A stretch of 64,000 nucleotides of DNA. Source: Demequina sp. GTDB lineage: Bacteria > Actinomycetota > Actinomycetes > Actinomycetales > Demequinaceae. Under the pieces are notes generated by a model. It did not search any database and had not been told where the DNA came from. It worked only from the letters and a program-made list of their open reading frames with translations. Of this stretch, positions 27,020-36,864 are shown piece by piece. Made by a program: the position numbers and the translations under genes. Location: the NCBI GenBank assembly GCA_024707205.1, contig JANQAD010000001.1, forward strand, positions 868,001-932,000, in the 5' to 3' direction. Within the stretch, counting starts at the first letter, position 1, and each line of letters opens with the position of its first letter.

Positions 27020-30000
27020 TTAGGAAACGGTGATCGTGTACTTCACCGTCTTGCCCTTGGCCTTGACCGAGATCTGCGTGGTACCCGTGCCCTTGGCAAC
27101 GAGACGACCCGCAGCGTCAACGGTCACGACCTTTGGGTTGGCCGAGCTGTACGTGACACTGACGTTGGTGACCGTGCTTGGCTGATACGTGCCGGTGATG
27201 TACGAAACAGCTCCCAGCTTCATCGTGCGAGGTACGGATGCGGTCAGCTTGGTCATCTTGGTCTTGGAGGCCTTGGAGACCACCGAGATCTTGATGCTTA
27301 CCGTCAACTTCTTGCCATTGGAAGCGGCCGACTTGGAGGTCACCGTAATCGTTGCGGATCCCGCCTTCTTCGCAGTCACGAGGCCATCGCTCGAAACCAC
27401 TGCGACCTTTGTGTTCGAAGACTTCCACGTGACCTTGCCGGAATACGAAGCCGGAAGGACGTCGCGGAAGTACAGACCGTCATAGAGACGGATGTGTGAG
27501 CCCTTGACGATGCGCAGTTGGGTCTGGTTGAGCTTGAGCTTGATGGGGCTCTTGTCCAGCACTGCTAGGTTCACCACCGCCTCTGAGAGGCTCGCTGCGG
27601 CAGCGTCGACCGCGGCCTGACTTGCCGTGGAGGACTGCAAGACGGAGCTCGCATTCGTCAACTGTGTCTGCAACGCCTGCCACGAGGGAGTCGTGTAGGT
27701 GTGGTCGACGTTTTTGAGCGTCCTGATGGTGTCGTAAAGGGTCTGCAATGCGACCTTGTTGACCTCAGGGGCCTTGACAGTGAGCCCGTCAATGGCGGCC
27801 TGCAAGTCACTGACAGCCACATCGAGCTGCGCCTGAGTGCGGTCGGCAACCGCCGCCGACTCCAGCTTCGCCGAAGCGAGAGCCGCGTCAAACGCCGCTA
27901 CCGAGTCGGTGGTGAAGCCACCCAGCTTGCCCGAAAGCGCGTCGCCAGCGGCGATGAGCACGTCGAGCGACTGCGTGTTTCCGCGCAGTTGAAGCTGAGC
28001 GAGCACCTCGTTGAGTGCAACAACCGCAGCGTCGACTTCGGCCTGGGTTGCGGTTGCGGAATCGAGAACTGCTTCCGCAGCCGCGATTGCCTCGTCCACT
28101 CCAGCCGCTGCCCACGAGCTCGTCGTGTAGTCGTCGGCGTTCAGCGCGTTGGCGGCGTTGATCGCGTCGGCGAGCGCCGACGACTCAACAGACGAGACCG
28201 TGAACCAATTGAGTCCAAGGTCAAGCCAACCGGCCACCGCGCCGTAGGTGCTGGAGATGTCGGTGTCAGGAACCGCGGGAGAGACGTCGAACACGAAGTA
28301 CACGTCGTTGACGCCCTCTGGTGCCGTAATCGGGAAAGTGATGTCCTTCCACGAGTACACCGGGTTCTGGTAGTCGCTGGCCGACGTGATGTCCATGTCG
28401 CCCTGTAGTTCGACTTCACCGATCTTCGTTCCGGTGACGGGGTCGCCAGCCATGACAGTCACCGTCGCAGGCTCCGAGGAGGCCTTCTGGTAACGGAGCG
28501 TCATGGAGGACGGCTTGTCGCCGAAGTCGACGTTGCGGTAGACCGCCCAGTCGCCGTTGCGGATGCGGTCAAGCTGCATGCCGACGTCATCTCCGCTGAC
28601 ATTGTCAGCACGGAGGTTGGCCGTCACAGCCGGAGCCACGTTGCCGCTACCGTCAAAAAGCTCTGCCTGGTAGCGACCCGCAGACAGGTCACGAACGTCC
28701 TGCCCTTGGATGGCGATCTTGGACGTCCAGGTCAGACCGTTCTGCGTAGTCGCGGTGACGTACACGTCACCGTTGCCCTCGCCAGTTGCCGTCAACGTCG
28801 CGTTGTACGCAATGTTGTTAGCTCCCGAGGTCTGACCCTCGATGAACCCAGCCCCCTGCACCGCGATGGTGGCGAGGTTGGTGGGGTTGCCGTCCTTGTC
28901 TGCAACCGTGAAGGTCACAGGACGCGCCGACGTGGGTGCGGGGTAAGTGACCGCACTGAGCTTGACGCTTCCCTGGTACTGGTAGATCGAACCAAAGTTG
29001 CCGAACTGGTTCGGTCCCCACGAGATGTCCGCAGGACGCGAATCGTATCCGGAGCGGATCACGACGGCCTCTGGGTTCGTTCCGGCCGCAACGGTCTGGT
29101 TCTTCAGCACGACATCGGCGGAAGCAAACGCAGTGCCACCAGAGGTGGTGAACGTCGCCGTCACCCGCACCGTGCCATCCGCCGTGCCCGTGGCCGTCAA
29201 CAGGCCTTGGTTGGTGATGGTGGCGAGCGTGGTGGCGTCTCCATTCGTGTCCGTGACCGACCAAGCGACGGCTCCGGTGACGACCGCAGGAGCCTTGATG
29301 GAGGACTCCATGACCAAGCTCCCGGCCTTCTGCTGGATCACAGCAGGGACCTTCACGTGGTACCGCGACAGCGACGTTGCGATGTTCGAGTTGTACGTGT
29401 TCACCGTGATGCCGATGTCACTCGCCTGAGCCGCAACCTTCGCGGTGCCGAGCTGGAACCAGGAGAACGCGACACCAGCCGACGGCGACACGAGGTAGAT
29501 GTCCGCCGTCCCCGAAGGAACACCGGTCAGGTCACCCGCGACGTTGACGAAGGTTTGCTGGTGCAGGGTCGACGGGATCGTGATCTCGCCGATCTTGACG
29601 CCGCCGGCTGCGGCGCTCTCTCCGTTCGCCCATACCTCGACGGTCGCCGGGGTTGCATTCGAGTTCGATGCGCGCATCGAGATCTCGGTGGGGTGGCTGG
29701 ACAGGTTTGCCTGTGCGTACTTGATCCACGCGCCGGCCTTGCGGACACTCACACCGTACGTGTTGTCCTCCATGACGGAGATCGGAATGACATCCGCCTG
29801 CGTGCCGTTGGCCGTCACGTCAGTGAACGAGTAGTCGTCGTAGTTGAACGCACGAGTCACGACGCCTAGGTTGCGCGCGGCGAGACCGGTTCCGGTCACG
29901 GTCAGCTTCGCCGTGGCGAGCTGGTCACCATCCGCGGACGAGGTCCCGGCGGTGATCGTGTAGGTACCGGGCTCGACCACGAACTTGCTCGTGGCGACGT

Positions 30001-32674
30001 CCCAGATGGCGAGGTCGGACAGACGGACAGGAATCGTCACGTCTGCGGACTGCGTCATACCGCCCGAGCTTCCGCCAATGTTGACCTTCTTGAAGCCAAC
30101 AAGCGTCTTGATCGGGTGCTCAACGCGAGAACTCGCCTTGCCGTCGAAGCTGGCGTACACCTGAACGACCTCGTCGCTCGACACGGTGCCTGTGTTCTTC
30201 ACCGACAGCTTGACGTTGACGGTGGTTCCGTCGATCGACGAATTCGCCACGCTCGTGGGAGCGAGCGACATGTTGTCGTAGTCAAAGTCGGAGTAGGACA
30301 GACCGTAGCCGAAGGGGTAGAGAACGTCGCCCTGGTGGTACTGGTAGGTGCGCTGACCCTCGATGACGTCGTAGTCAGAGATGGTCGGAAGGCTCTCGAG
30401 GCCGTCGTACCAGGTCTGGGTGAGTCGTCCGGAAGGCGCGTAGTCGCCAAACAGGACGTCGGCAACGGCGTCGCCGAGCTCCTGGCCCGCGTGGCTCGTG
30501 TACACGATGCCCTTCACGTTGGGGTTGGCCTTCAGGTCGGAGATGTCGAAGGTGTAGCTTCCGACGATCACGACCACCGTGTTGGGGTTCACCGCGGAGA
30601 CCGCGTTGATGAGGGCCTGCTGCTGCGCCGGGAGCATGATGCCGTCTCCCGTGGTCTGACGGTCGTACGTCTCGCGCGAGGTCAGGTGAGGCTCGTCGCC
30701 GACGGCAACGACTGCCACGTCAGCTCCCGTCGCCTTGGAAACGGCGTCTGCGATTCCGTCCTTGACGGTTACGAGCTGGAACTGACGGTTCGCACTCGTG
30801 CCGGAGCCGTTGTGCTGAACGTTGTACGGCGCCGCCGAGTTCACGTAGACCGCGGCCGCGGCCGTCGTAGCCACAGGCGAGGTGTTCTTTGAGAACCGCA
30901 TCGAGAAGGTGGAGCCGGACTTCGCGACAATGCCGAAGTTCTGGTAGGTGTACCACTCCTGTGAGGCGCGGTTAGGCGACTGGAATCCCGGTGGGTTCGC
31001 GTTCGCGACCAGACTGTTGCTCGGGCCAGTAGCAGAGACATACTTGTCCGTCGCTACGGAGCGCATGAGCAGATTGTTGTAGCCGTAGTCGTAGATCTGG
31101 AACTGCGCCTTCGGATCGCTGGTGTCGGTACCGGTACCGGTTAGCGGATCAGCCGCCGTCGCTCCGACGGTGAGGAACTTGTCGGCTGGAGTGCCAGTGC
31201 CATTCACGACCTGCACAGCGACCGTGTCGATGCCGCGCGTGAACGAGAAGGAGCCGTTGCCCGCCTCGACCTTGCTCTTCATTTCGTCGTCGATGAGTGT
31301 CACATAAGGGAACGTGCCGGAGTAGAAGTCCGTGGAGGACTCATCGCCGAGCGGTCCAGAGAGAGCAACATCGGCCGACTTCGACAGCGGCAGAATCCCG
31401 CCCTGGTTCTTGAGGAGAACCACCTGCTCACGCGCCGTTTGCAATGCCACCGCGCGGTGCTCCGGGGTGTCGAGTGCGTTGAGCTTGTTGAGCGTCTTGT
31501 AGGGGTTACTCGCGTCAGGATCGAGATCGCCGGCTTCGAGGCGAACGAGCAAGACACCATAGATTGACTTGTCGATGTCGGTCTCGGTGATCATTCCTCG
31601 GCCGAGGGCCTCGTAGATCCAGCTTCGAGAGGTTGGCGTGTCGGTGTCGCTGACCGTAAGGCCCGTGACTCCGTTCTTGATCGAGTCGGCCATTGCGGCT
31701 GCCTGGCCGACGCGGCTGTTCGGGTAGTACGCGTTGGATCCGCTGAGGTTTGCTGGGGATCCCGCATCGGTGACGCCGAAGAACGCACCCTCGGTGCCAC
31801 CCTGGACCCAGTCTCCGTACATCTCGTCAGAGACCTCCGGCGAGACCATCGTCGGCTTGCCATTGAGCAAGTTGTAGCCGGTCATCATGCTGTTGACGGC
31901 GCCCGCCTGGATTGGGTCCTTGAATACCTTGAAGTAGTACTCCTCGAGCGCGCGCTTCCCCGTGTTGGCCGAGTATGCAGTCCGCGAGGCCTCTTGACCG
32001 TACGCGGCGAAATGCTTGAGCGTCGGGATCGACTGGAGATAGCCGTCCTCGTTGCCCTGCATTCCCTCGCCCATTGCGGTGGCCATCTTGCTGATGAGCA
32101 ACGGGTCTTCACCCATCGACTCGGACACGCGTCCTGTGCGCGGGTCACGCGCAATGTCGACAACAGGGCCCCAGATGTCCACGCCGTTAAAGCGTGCGTC
32201 GACACTGTTGTAGGCGCGTGCCTCTTCACCGATGACGTCGCCAATCTGCTCCGCAAGATCCGGGTTCCATGTCATGCCGATGCCGCTCGCCTGCGGGAAG
32301 ACAGTGGCGTACCCGAGCCACGACAGACCGTGCAGGCCCTCTGTTCCAGTTCGGAATTGAGGCACACCCAAGCGAGTGACTGCCGCGCTGAACTGGTGAA
32401 GCAGGCCAACCTTCTCGTCAAGCGTCATCCTCGAGATAAGGTCGCGCACGCGCGCATCGTCGGAGAGCGACGTGTCCTGGAAGGGATAGTTGGCCGTGGT
32501 CGTGTCGTTCGCCTCGGCAAACACCAAGCTTGGGTTTTGTCCAGCGGAACCGGGCGCAGCCGCGCTCGGTGCCGCTACCACGCCTATTCCCAGCAGCGCG
32601 ATCAGCGCTGCCGAAACGCCTCGTGGTGTTACGCGCCTCCATCGAGGATGCGCGTTCGAACTCGGAAAAGACAT
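27020..32674 (-). CDS. Giant secreted multidomain GH3 glycosidase
   Basis: 1,884 residues, with a signal peptide ending near APSAAAPGS. The GH3 N domain (about 75-390) has the putative nucleophile Asp343 in GLTVSDTDTP. The C domain (about 420-800) is interrupted by an insert of about 180 residues rich in aromatic and Gly, possibly beta-trefoil-like. Next come an Fn3-like domain (about 815-905), a CBM6-like module (940-1080), Ig-like repeats (1085-1325), a second CBM6-like module (1331-1493), three FIVAR helical repeats (1497-1715) and two BIG_2-type domains (1735-1884). No LPXTG motif or membrane anchor. AGGAGG lies 6 nt before the ATG at 32674. Probably cleaves beta-linked glucose or xylose from polymer fragments outside the cell. 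Confidence 0.9.
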   Translation of the reverse strand: MSFPSSNAHPRWRRVTPRGVSAALIALLGIGVVAAPSAAAPGSAGQNPSLVFAEANDTTTANYPFQDTSLSDDARVRDLISRMTLDEKVGLLHQFSAAVTRLGVPQFRTGTEGLHGLSWLGYATVFPQASGIGMTWNPDLAEQIGDVIGEEARAYNSVDARFNGVDIWGPVVDIARDPRTGRVSESMGEDPLLISKMATAMGEGMQGNEDGYLQSIPTLKHFAAYGQEASRTAYSANTGKRALEEYYFKVFKDPIQAGAVNSMMTGYNLLNGKPTMVSPEVSDEMYGDWVQGGTEGAFFGVTDAGSPANLSGSNAYYPNSRVGQAAAMADSIKNGVTGLTVSDTDTPTSRSWIYEALGRGMITETDIDKSIYGVLLVRLEAGDLDPDASNPYKTLNKLNALDTPEHRAVALQTAREQVVLLKNQGGILPLSKSADVALSGPLGDESSTDFYSGTFPYVTLIDDEMKSKVEAGNGSFSFTRGIDTVAVQVVNGTGTPADKFLTVGATAADPLTGTGTDTSDPKAQFQIYDYGYNNLLMRSVATDKYVSATGPSNSLVANANPPGFQSPNRASQEWYTYQNFGIVAKSGSTFSMRFSKNTSPVATTAAAAVYVNSAAPYNVQHNGSGTSANRQFQLVTVKDGIADAVSKATGADVAVVAVGDEPHLTSRETYDRQTTGDGIMLPAQQQALINAVSAVNPNTVVVIVGSYTFDISDLKANPNVKGIVYTSHAGQELGDAVADVLFGDYAPSGRLTQTWYDGLESLPTISDYDVIEGQRTYQYHQGDVLYPFGYGLSYSDFDYDNMSLAPTSVANSSIDGTTVNVKLSVKNTGTVSSDEVVQVYASFDGKASSRVEHPIKTLVGFKKVNIGGSSGGMTQSADVTIPVRLSDLAIWDVATSKFVVEPGTYTITAGTSSADGDQLATAKLTVTGTGLAARNLGVVTRAFNYDDYSFTDVTANGTQADVIPISVMEDNTYGVSVRKAGAWIKYAQANLSSHPTEISMRASNSNATPATVEVWANGESAAAGGVKIGEITIPSTLHQQTFVNVAGDLTGVPSGTADIYLVSPSAGVAFSWFQLGTAKVAAQASDIGITVNTYNSNIATSLSRYHVKVPAVIQQKAGSLVMESSIKAPAVVTGAVAWSVTDTNGDATTLATITNQGLLTATGTADGTVRVTATFTTSGGTAFASADVVLKNQTVAAGTNPEAVVIRSGYDSRPADISWGPNQFGNFGSIYQYQGSVKLSAVTYPAPTSARPVTFTVADKDGNPTNLATIAVQGAGFIEGQTSGANNIAYNATLTATGEGNGDVYVTATTQNGLTWTSKIAIQGQDVRDLSAGRYQAELFDGSGNVAPAVTANLRADNVSGDDVGMQLDRIRNGDWAVYRNVDFGDKPSSMTLRYQKASSEPATVTVMAGDPVTGTKIGEVELQGDMDITSASDYQNPVYSWKDITFPITAPEGVNDVYFVFDVSPAVPDTDISSTYGAVAGWLDLGLNWFTVSSVESSALADAINAANALNADDYTTSSWAAAGVDEAIAAAEAVLDSATATQAEVDAAVVALNEVLAQLQLRGNTQSLDVLIAAGDALSGKLGGFTTDSVAAFDAALASAKLESAAVADRTQAQLDVAVSDLQAAIDGLTVKAPEVNKVALQTLYDTIRTLKNVDHTYTTPSWQALQTQLTNASSVLQSSTASQAAVDAAAASLSEAVVNLAVLDKSPIKLKLNQTQLRIVKGSHIRLYDGLYFRDVLPASYSGKVTWKSSNTKVAVVSSDGLVTAKKAGSATITVTSKSAASNGKKLTVSIKISVVSKASKTKMTKLTASVPRTMKLGAVSYITGTYQPSTVTNVSVTYSSANPKVVTVDAAGRLVAKGTGTTQISVKAKGKTVKYTITVS

Positions 32675-32793
32675 CTTTGTCCTCCTGCATAGATATTCAG
32701 TAGTGACTTCTGCAACCCATGTGGCGGGTGCCTGACTCCAGCGTCGGCTGCATCGTGCTTTACACACTCTGTTGCACTTAGCGGACCCCTTCG

Positions 32794-32807
32794 TCGAAGC
32801 GCTTGCG
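32794..32807. promoter_or_regulatory. Partial LacI-type operator upstream of GH3
   Basis: TCGAAGCGCTT matches the first 11 bases of the palindrome TCGAAGCGCTTCGA found three more times nearby; the last three bases differ. It lies about 120 bp upstream of the GH3 start. Confidence 0.5.
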
Positions 32808-33037
32808 TGGTGATCGTATGGGCCCCTTTCCATCGCTGTCAACGGCAAAATGCTTGCGCGTCTCGCAAGCTCCGTTCGCACAGAGGAGCAACATGGCTGG
32901 AATTTGTGCTCATGTGACGTTCGGATCGCAACGTTTCGTGACGCCCGCGCGGCCAGTGTCCGAACCGAACACGAGGCCACTTCGGCCAAGAGGCACATCG
33001 CAGAAGAGCACACAATCAGCATCTCGGCCCATTCCAA

Positions 33038-33051
33038 TCGAAGCGCTTCGA
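33038..33051. promoter_or_regulatory. LacI-type operator, copy 2
   Basis: A perfect palindrome TCGAAGCGCTTCGA ending 1 bp before TATGGT (33053-33058), a good -10. It would sit in the -35/-10 spacer of the promoter for the first lacI gene, as expected for repression. Confidence 0.75.
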
Positions 33052-33228
33052 GTATGGTGGTGCGATGGCGAGGCGAGCGGAATACACTTTCGTCCGCAGC
33101 CCTGTGCGGGCGCGCTGCCGACGCGGGGGACCGATGCCCACCCGCGCCCGTTCGTCGGGCAACGGCAACGTGCCGTTGCCCTCGGCACCACATTGTGTTT
33201 TCGATTGCGACGCGAGGCAGGGAGGACT

Positions 33229-34239
33229 GTGGCGACAATAAACGACGTCGCCCGCGCGGCAGGCGTCTCCACCAGCACTGTGTCCTATGTCTTGAGCGGG
33301 CGACGACCGATTTCGCCTGAGACACGTGCCCGCGTCGAGGCGAGCATCCTTGAACTTGGATACCGCCCGAATGCGGGCGCCAGAGCTCTCGCCTCTCGCA
33401 GGTCTCAAGTCATTGCACTCGTCGCGCCACTGCGCGCGGACAACGGTGTTCCGGTGATCATGCGGTTCGTCGCCGGCATCGCCACCACTGCGCGCTCTTA
33501 TGACCACGACGTGCTCCTCGTCACACAGGACGAGGGCGCTGCTGGGCTTGCCCGTGTAAGTGAGGGTGCGATGGTCGACGCCCTAATCGTGATGGACGTC
33601 GAGGCTAACGACAAGCGAGTCCCCGTGCTGCGAAAACTCGACAGGCCGTCAGTGCTCATTGGGCTTCCTGAAACCCCATCCGGCCTCACGTGCGTCGATC
33701 TGGATTTCGCAGGCGCCGGGTACGAGGCGGTTGCACATCTCGCGCAGCACGGGCACAGGAAGATCGCCCTGATCGGCCCGCCCGCGGCGGTCTACGAACG
33801 CGGCACCAGCTTTGCCACGCGAGTCTTGAGCGGCTTCGAGAGCGCAGTCGAACAGTTCGATCTCACGGCGACGACGACCGCATGCGAACTTACATTCGAT
33901 GGCGCATCGGCCGCACTCAAGAGGGTGCTCGAGGAAGTTCCTGACCTCACTGCTTTGGTCGTGCACAACGAGGCGACCTTGGGTCCGCTCCTCGGGCTCC
34001 TCCGCGCGACTGGAAAGTCGGTGCCCGGCGACATTTCGATCATCGCGATATGTCCCGATGACGTCGCGCTCGACCTGCCAGAGCCGGTCACCTCGATCGA
34101 CATCCCCGGCGAGCAGATCGGCGCGCTCGCAGTCGACATGGTCATGGGCATACTCGGCGGTCGTCCACGCGCCGAAACCCGCCTCCTGGCGCCGCACATC
34201 ACCGAGCGCGGAAGCTGTGCTTCGCCCGCCTCCGCCTAG
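33229..34239 (+). CDS. LacI-family transcriptional regulator 1
   Basis: 336 residues. The N-terminal helix-turn-helix reads ATINDVARAAGVSTSTVSYV then LSGRRPISPETRARV, followed by the hinge LGYRPNAGARALASRR. The rest is a periplasmic-binding-protein-like sugar domain. GTG at 33229 is chosen for GGGAGG a few nt upstream and because MATINDVA is the usual LacI start. It should bind TCGAAGCGCTTCGA and release it on binding a sugar. It is a tandem paralogue of the gene at 34392. Confidence 0.92.
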   Translation: MATINDVARAAGVSTSTVSYVLSGRRPISPETRARVEASILELGYRPNAGARALASRRSQVIALVAPLRADNGVPVIMRFVAGIATTARSYDHDVLLVTQDEGAAGLARVSEGAMVDALIVMDVEANDKRVPVLRKLDRPSVLIGLPETPSGLTCVDLDFAGAGYEAVAHLAQHGHRKIALIGPPAAVYERGTSFATRVLSGFESAVEQFDLTATTTACELTFDGASAALKRVLEEVPDLTALVVHNEATLGPLLGLLRATGKSVPGDISIIAICPDDVALDLPEPVTSIDIPGEQIGALAVDMVMGILGGRPRAETRLLAPHITERGSCASPASA

Positions 34240-34300
34240 TCTCCGGCGCCGCCGCGCGTGTCACGCCGCGCACGCTCTGGTCACAATTCGGTAACTGCCA

Positions 34301-34329
34301 TTGCAGGACCTCGTCTTCGCTCCTATGGT
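34301..34329 (+). promoter_or_regulatory. Promoter of lacI 2
   Basis: TTGCAG (34301-34306) and TATGGT (34324-34329) are separated by exactly 17 bp. Transcription should start near 34336, a few bases before the operator. Confidence 0.65.
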
Positions 34330-34341
34330 GGCACCAGCGCA

Positions 34342-34355
34342 TCGAAGCGCTTCGA
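34342..34355. promoter_or_regulatory. LacI-type operator, copy 3
   Basis: A perfect TCGAAGCGCTTCGA lying about +6 to +19 of the predicted lacI 2 transcript, a typical roadblock position. Confidence 0.8.
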
Positions 34356-34391
34356 AGAAATTCGGAAAGCAGAGCGACGAAGAGGTCGACC

Positions 34392-35417
34392 ATGGCAACG
34401 ATTGACGATGTGGCGAAGGCCGCAGGCGTGTCGATCAGCACGGTCTCCTATGCCCTCAGCGGAAAGCGCTCCATCACGTCAGCCACTCGCCAGCGGGTTC
34501 TCGACGCCGTGGTCACCCTTGGCTATCAGCCCACCGCAAGCGCCCGGATGCTCGCGGCCAACCGCTCACACATCCTCGCGGTCACCGCGCCATTGCATCG
34601 GGACACCGAGCAAACGGCTCACATGACCTTCGCGCTCGAGGTCACCAAGTCCGCGCGGTCCCATGGCTTCGACACGCTGCTGCTGGTCGACGACGACGCC
34701 GTCGCAGGTATGCGCCGCACCGCAGCGACGTCCCTCGCTGACGGCATGATCATCCTCGACGTCGATGCCCAGGACGAGCGCGCAGAGCTTGCGCGCTCGC
34801 TCGGGCATCCAGCTGTGTTCATCGGCATCCCTGCTCGCACAGAGGGCCTCACATGCGTAGACATGGACTTTGAAGCCGCCGCTCGGCTCGCTCTTGGTCG
34901 CCTCGTGGAACTCGGCCACCGCTCGATTGCCCTGATTTCGCACGAGTTGGGGGTGCTCGAACGTGGCTCCAACTTCCCCTTGCGATTTCTCGACGGCTTC
35001 ACGGCCCACGCCGAGGAACTCGGCATTGACTACGTCGTGACGCATCCCACGAGCAACAGGGCGCTTGAGCCGGTGGCCGATGTGATTGAGCGACTTCCAG
35101 ACGTAACCGCCATCGTGCTGAATACGTCGGCCGACGTGACGTCGACCCTGGTGCATGCGCTCGCTCAACATGGGCGTCGGGTTCCGCACGACGTGTCGGT
35201 GATCGCTGCGGGCGGAACTCTGCCCACGGGTCGGCTCGCAGTGCCGCTCGACGAAATTCCGATTGATCCGCAGGCGTCGTGCTGGACTGCCGTCGGGCTC
35301 CTTGTCGGAGCGGTAGAAGCTGGCGCAACGACGCCGCGCACGGTCCTCATTGAACCCAAGTACCACGAACACGGCTCCGTGGCGCCCCCTTTGACTTCTT
35401 CCCATAGGGCTTCTTGA
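34392..35417 (+). CDS. LacI-family transcriptional regulator 2
   Basis: 341 residues. The helix-turn-helix ATIDDVAKAAGVSISTVSYA then LSGKRSITSATRQRV is nearly the same as in regulator 1, while the sugar domain has diverged. The recognition helices are almost identical, so both probably read the same palindrome but may answer to different sugars. It is followed directly by the ABC importer operon carrying operator copy 4. Confidence 0.92.
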   Translation: MATIDDVAKAAGVSISTVSYALSGKRSITSATRQRVLDAVVTLGYQPTASARMLAANRSHILAVTAPLHRDTEQTAHMTFALEVTKSARSHGFDTLLLVDDDAVAGMRRTAATSLADGMIILDVDAQDERAELARSLGHPAVFIGIPARTEGLTCVDMDFEAAARLALGRLVELGHRSIALISHELGVLERGSNFPLRFLDGFTAHAEELGIDYVVTHPTSNRALEPVADVIERLPDVTAIVLNTSADVTSTLVHALAQHGRRVPHDVSVIAAGGTLPTGRLAVPLDEIPIDPQASCWTAVGLLVGAVEAGATTPRTVLIEPKYHEHGSVAPPLTSSHRAS

Positions 35418-35456
35418 TGCGACAAAGCAGCTTGGAGTTCGATCGCACGCACAACA

Positions 35457-35470
35457 TCGAAGCGCTTCGA
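35457..35470. promoter_or_regulatory. LacI-type operator, copy 4, before the ABC importer
   Basis: A perfect TCGAAGCGCTTCGA directly followed by TATGAC (35471-35476), a possible -10. Binding here would block the importer and alpha-xylosidase operon. Confidence 0.78.
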
Positions 35471-35529
35471 TATGACGCTCTTCCGTGTTGCTGTACCCAC
35501 GGCCGCCAGGCCACTACAAGGAGGTAGCA

Positions 35530-36852
35530 ATGAAGTACCGCAAGACAGCGCTCGTGGCGGCAGTGGCCGTTGGCGCAATCGCGCTCTCGGCGTGCTCGTC
35601 GAGCGACGGAGCATCGCCAAGCAGCACAGGAGGAGGCGACACCACCGACTGGAGCGGCCACACCCTCAACGTCATGCACTACGAGGGTGCCGATTCGGCA
35701 ATGGGTATCGCATGGAACAAGGCCATCGAGATCTTCGAGCAGCAGACCGGCGCAAAGGTGAACCTCGAGTCCACGTCGTTCGAGGACCTTAACGCCACCG
35801 CAGGACAGCTCTTCGACTCGAGCGACGCACCCGATGTCTCCGAGTACAACAAGGGCAACGGCACCGCGGGGCAACTCGCGGCGACAGGCGTGATCCAGAA
35901 CCTCGACGACGCCTACGCGAAGTACGGCTGGGCCGACAAGCTCGGTGCAGGAATCGACACCATCGCCAAGTACGACGAGAACGGAGTCATGGGCTCCGGT
36001 TCCTTCTACGGCGTCCCAAACTACGGCGAGTTCGTGTTCCTGTACTTCAACCAGGACATGTTCGACCAGTACGGGATTTCCGTGCCCACGAACGAGGCCG
36101 AGCTCGAGTCGGCGATGCAGACCTTTGTCGACAACGGCGTCACGCCGCTCACGACGTCGGCGCAGGAGTACCCGATGGGCCAGTTGTGGTACCAGCTCGC
36201 GCTGTCCCAGGCAGACCGCCAGTGGGTGAACGACTACCAGCTCTACGAGAACCCGGTCGACTGGCAGGGTCCTGAGATCAGCTATGCGACGCAGACACTC
36301 AACGACTGGGTTGGGAAGGGCTACATCAGCAAGGACGTCTCTGGCATGACGGCCGAGGACGCAGGCCTTCAGTTCATCAACGGCGAGGTCCCGATGTTCT
36401 ACTCGGGCTCGTGGTGGTACGGCCGCATGCTGTCCGATGTGACGAGCTTCAAGCTCGGCATCGCCAACTGGCCGGGCACCACTCTCACGCCGGGTTCTGG
36501 CGGCAACATCTGGGTGGTTCCAGTGCAGTCGAAGGAGCCTGAACTCGCTCAGATCTTCATCGACATTACGATGAGCCCCGAGGTTCAGGCACTGCTCGGC
36601 GAGTCCGGTGGCCTTCCTGTCGCGGCCAACACGGCGGACATCAAGGATGAGAACGCTCAGAAGCTCATCACGCTGTTCAACGAGGTCAACGACCGCGACG
36701 GCCTGTCGTTCTACCCCGACTGGCCAACCCCCACGTTCTACGGCGACCTCAACGGCGTCATGCAGGGTCTCGTGAACGGCACGTTCACTCCTGACCAGGC
36801 GCAGAGCGAACTCCAGAACTACTACGAGAGCTACGTCTCGACGGTCTCGTAG
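35530..36852 (+). CDS. Oligosaccharide ABC transporter substrate-binding lipoprotein
   Basis: 440 residues, family 1 solute-binding protein with lipobox LSACS, so anchored outside through Cys. The mature part starts WSGHTLNVMHYEGADSAMGI and has APDVSEYNKGNG and the aromatic-rich FYGVPNYGEFVFLYFN, which suits a carbohydrate site. AAGGAGG sits at the right distance. The operon continues with two permeases and the GH31 enzyme. No ATPase gene, so a shared one is expected. Likely ligand: a xylosylated glucose oligosaccharide such as isoprimeverose (inferred from GH31). Confidence 0.92.
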   Translation: MKYRKTALVAAVAVGAIALSACSSSDGASPSSTGGGDTTDWSGHTLNVMHYEGADSAMGIAWNKAIEIFEQQTGAKVNLESTSFEDLNATAGQLFDSSDAPDVSEYNKGNGTAGQLAATGVIQNLDDAYAKYGWADKLGAGIDTIAKYDENGVMGSGSFYGVPNYGEFVFLYFNQDMFDQYGISVPTNEAELESAMQTFVDNGVTPLTTSAQEYPMGQLWYQLALSQADRQWVNDYQLYENPVDWQGPEISYATQTLNDWVGKGYISKDVSGMTAEDAGLQFINGEVPMFYSGSWWYGRMLSDVTSFKLGIANWPGTTLTPGSGGNIWVVPVQSKEPELAQIFIDITMSPEVQALLGESGGLPVAANTADIKDENAQKLITLFNEVNDRDGLSFYPDWPTPTFYGDLNGVMQGLVNGTFTPDQAQSELQNYYESYVSTVS

Positions 36853-36864
36853 GCGAGTCCAAGG

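Larger units (their letters stand above)
32675..33228. other. Spacer between GH3 and lacI genes with operators
   Basis: A 554-bp divergent regulatory region. It holds a partial copy and a full copy of the LacI-type palindrome, one copy of the dispersed motif core (32739-32747) and a possible leaderless small ORF at 33065-33241. No larger gene is supported. Confidence 0.6.

Noticed and set aside
27020-33325. GH3 frame open for 2,101 codons
   Set aside because: The extra upstream part covers operators and the lacI 1 start; the ATG at 32674 has AGGAGG and a signal peptide directly after it.
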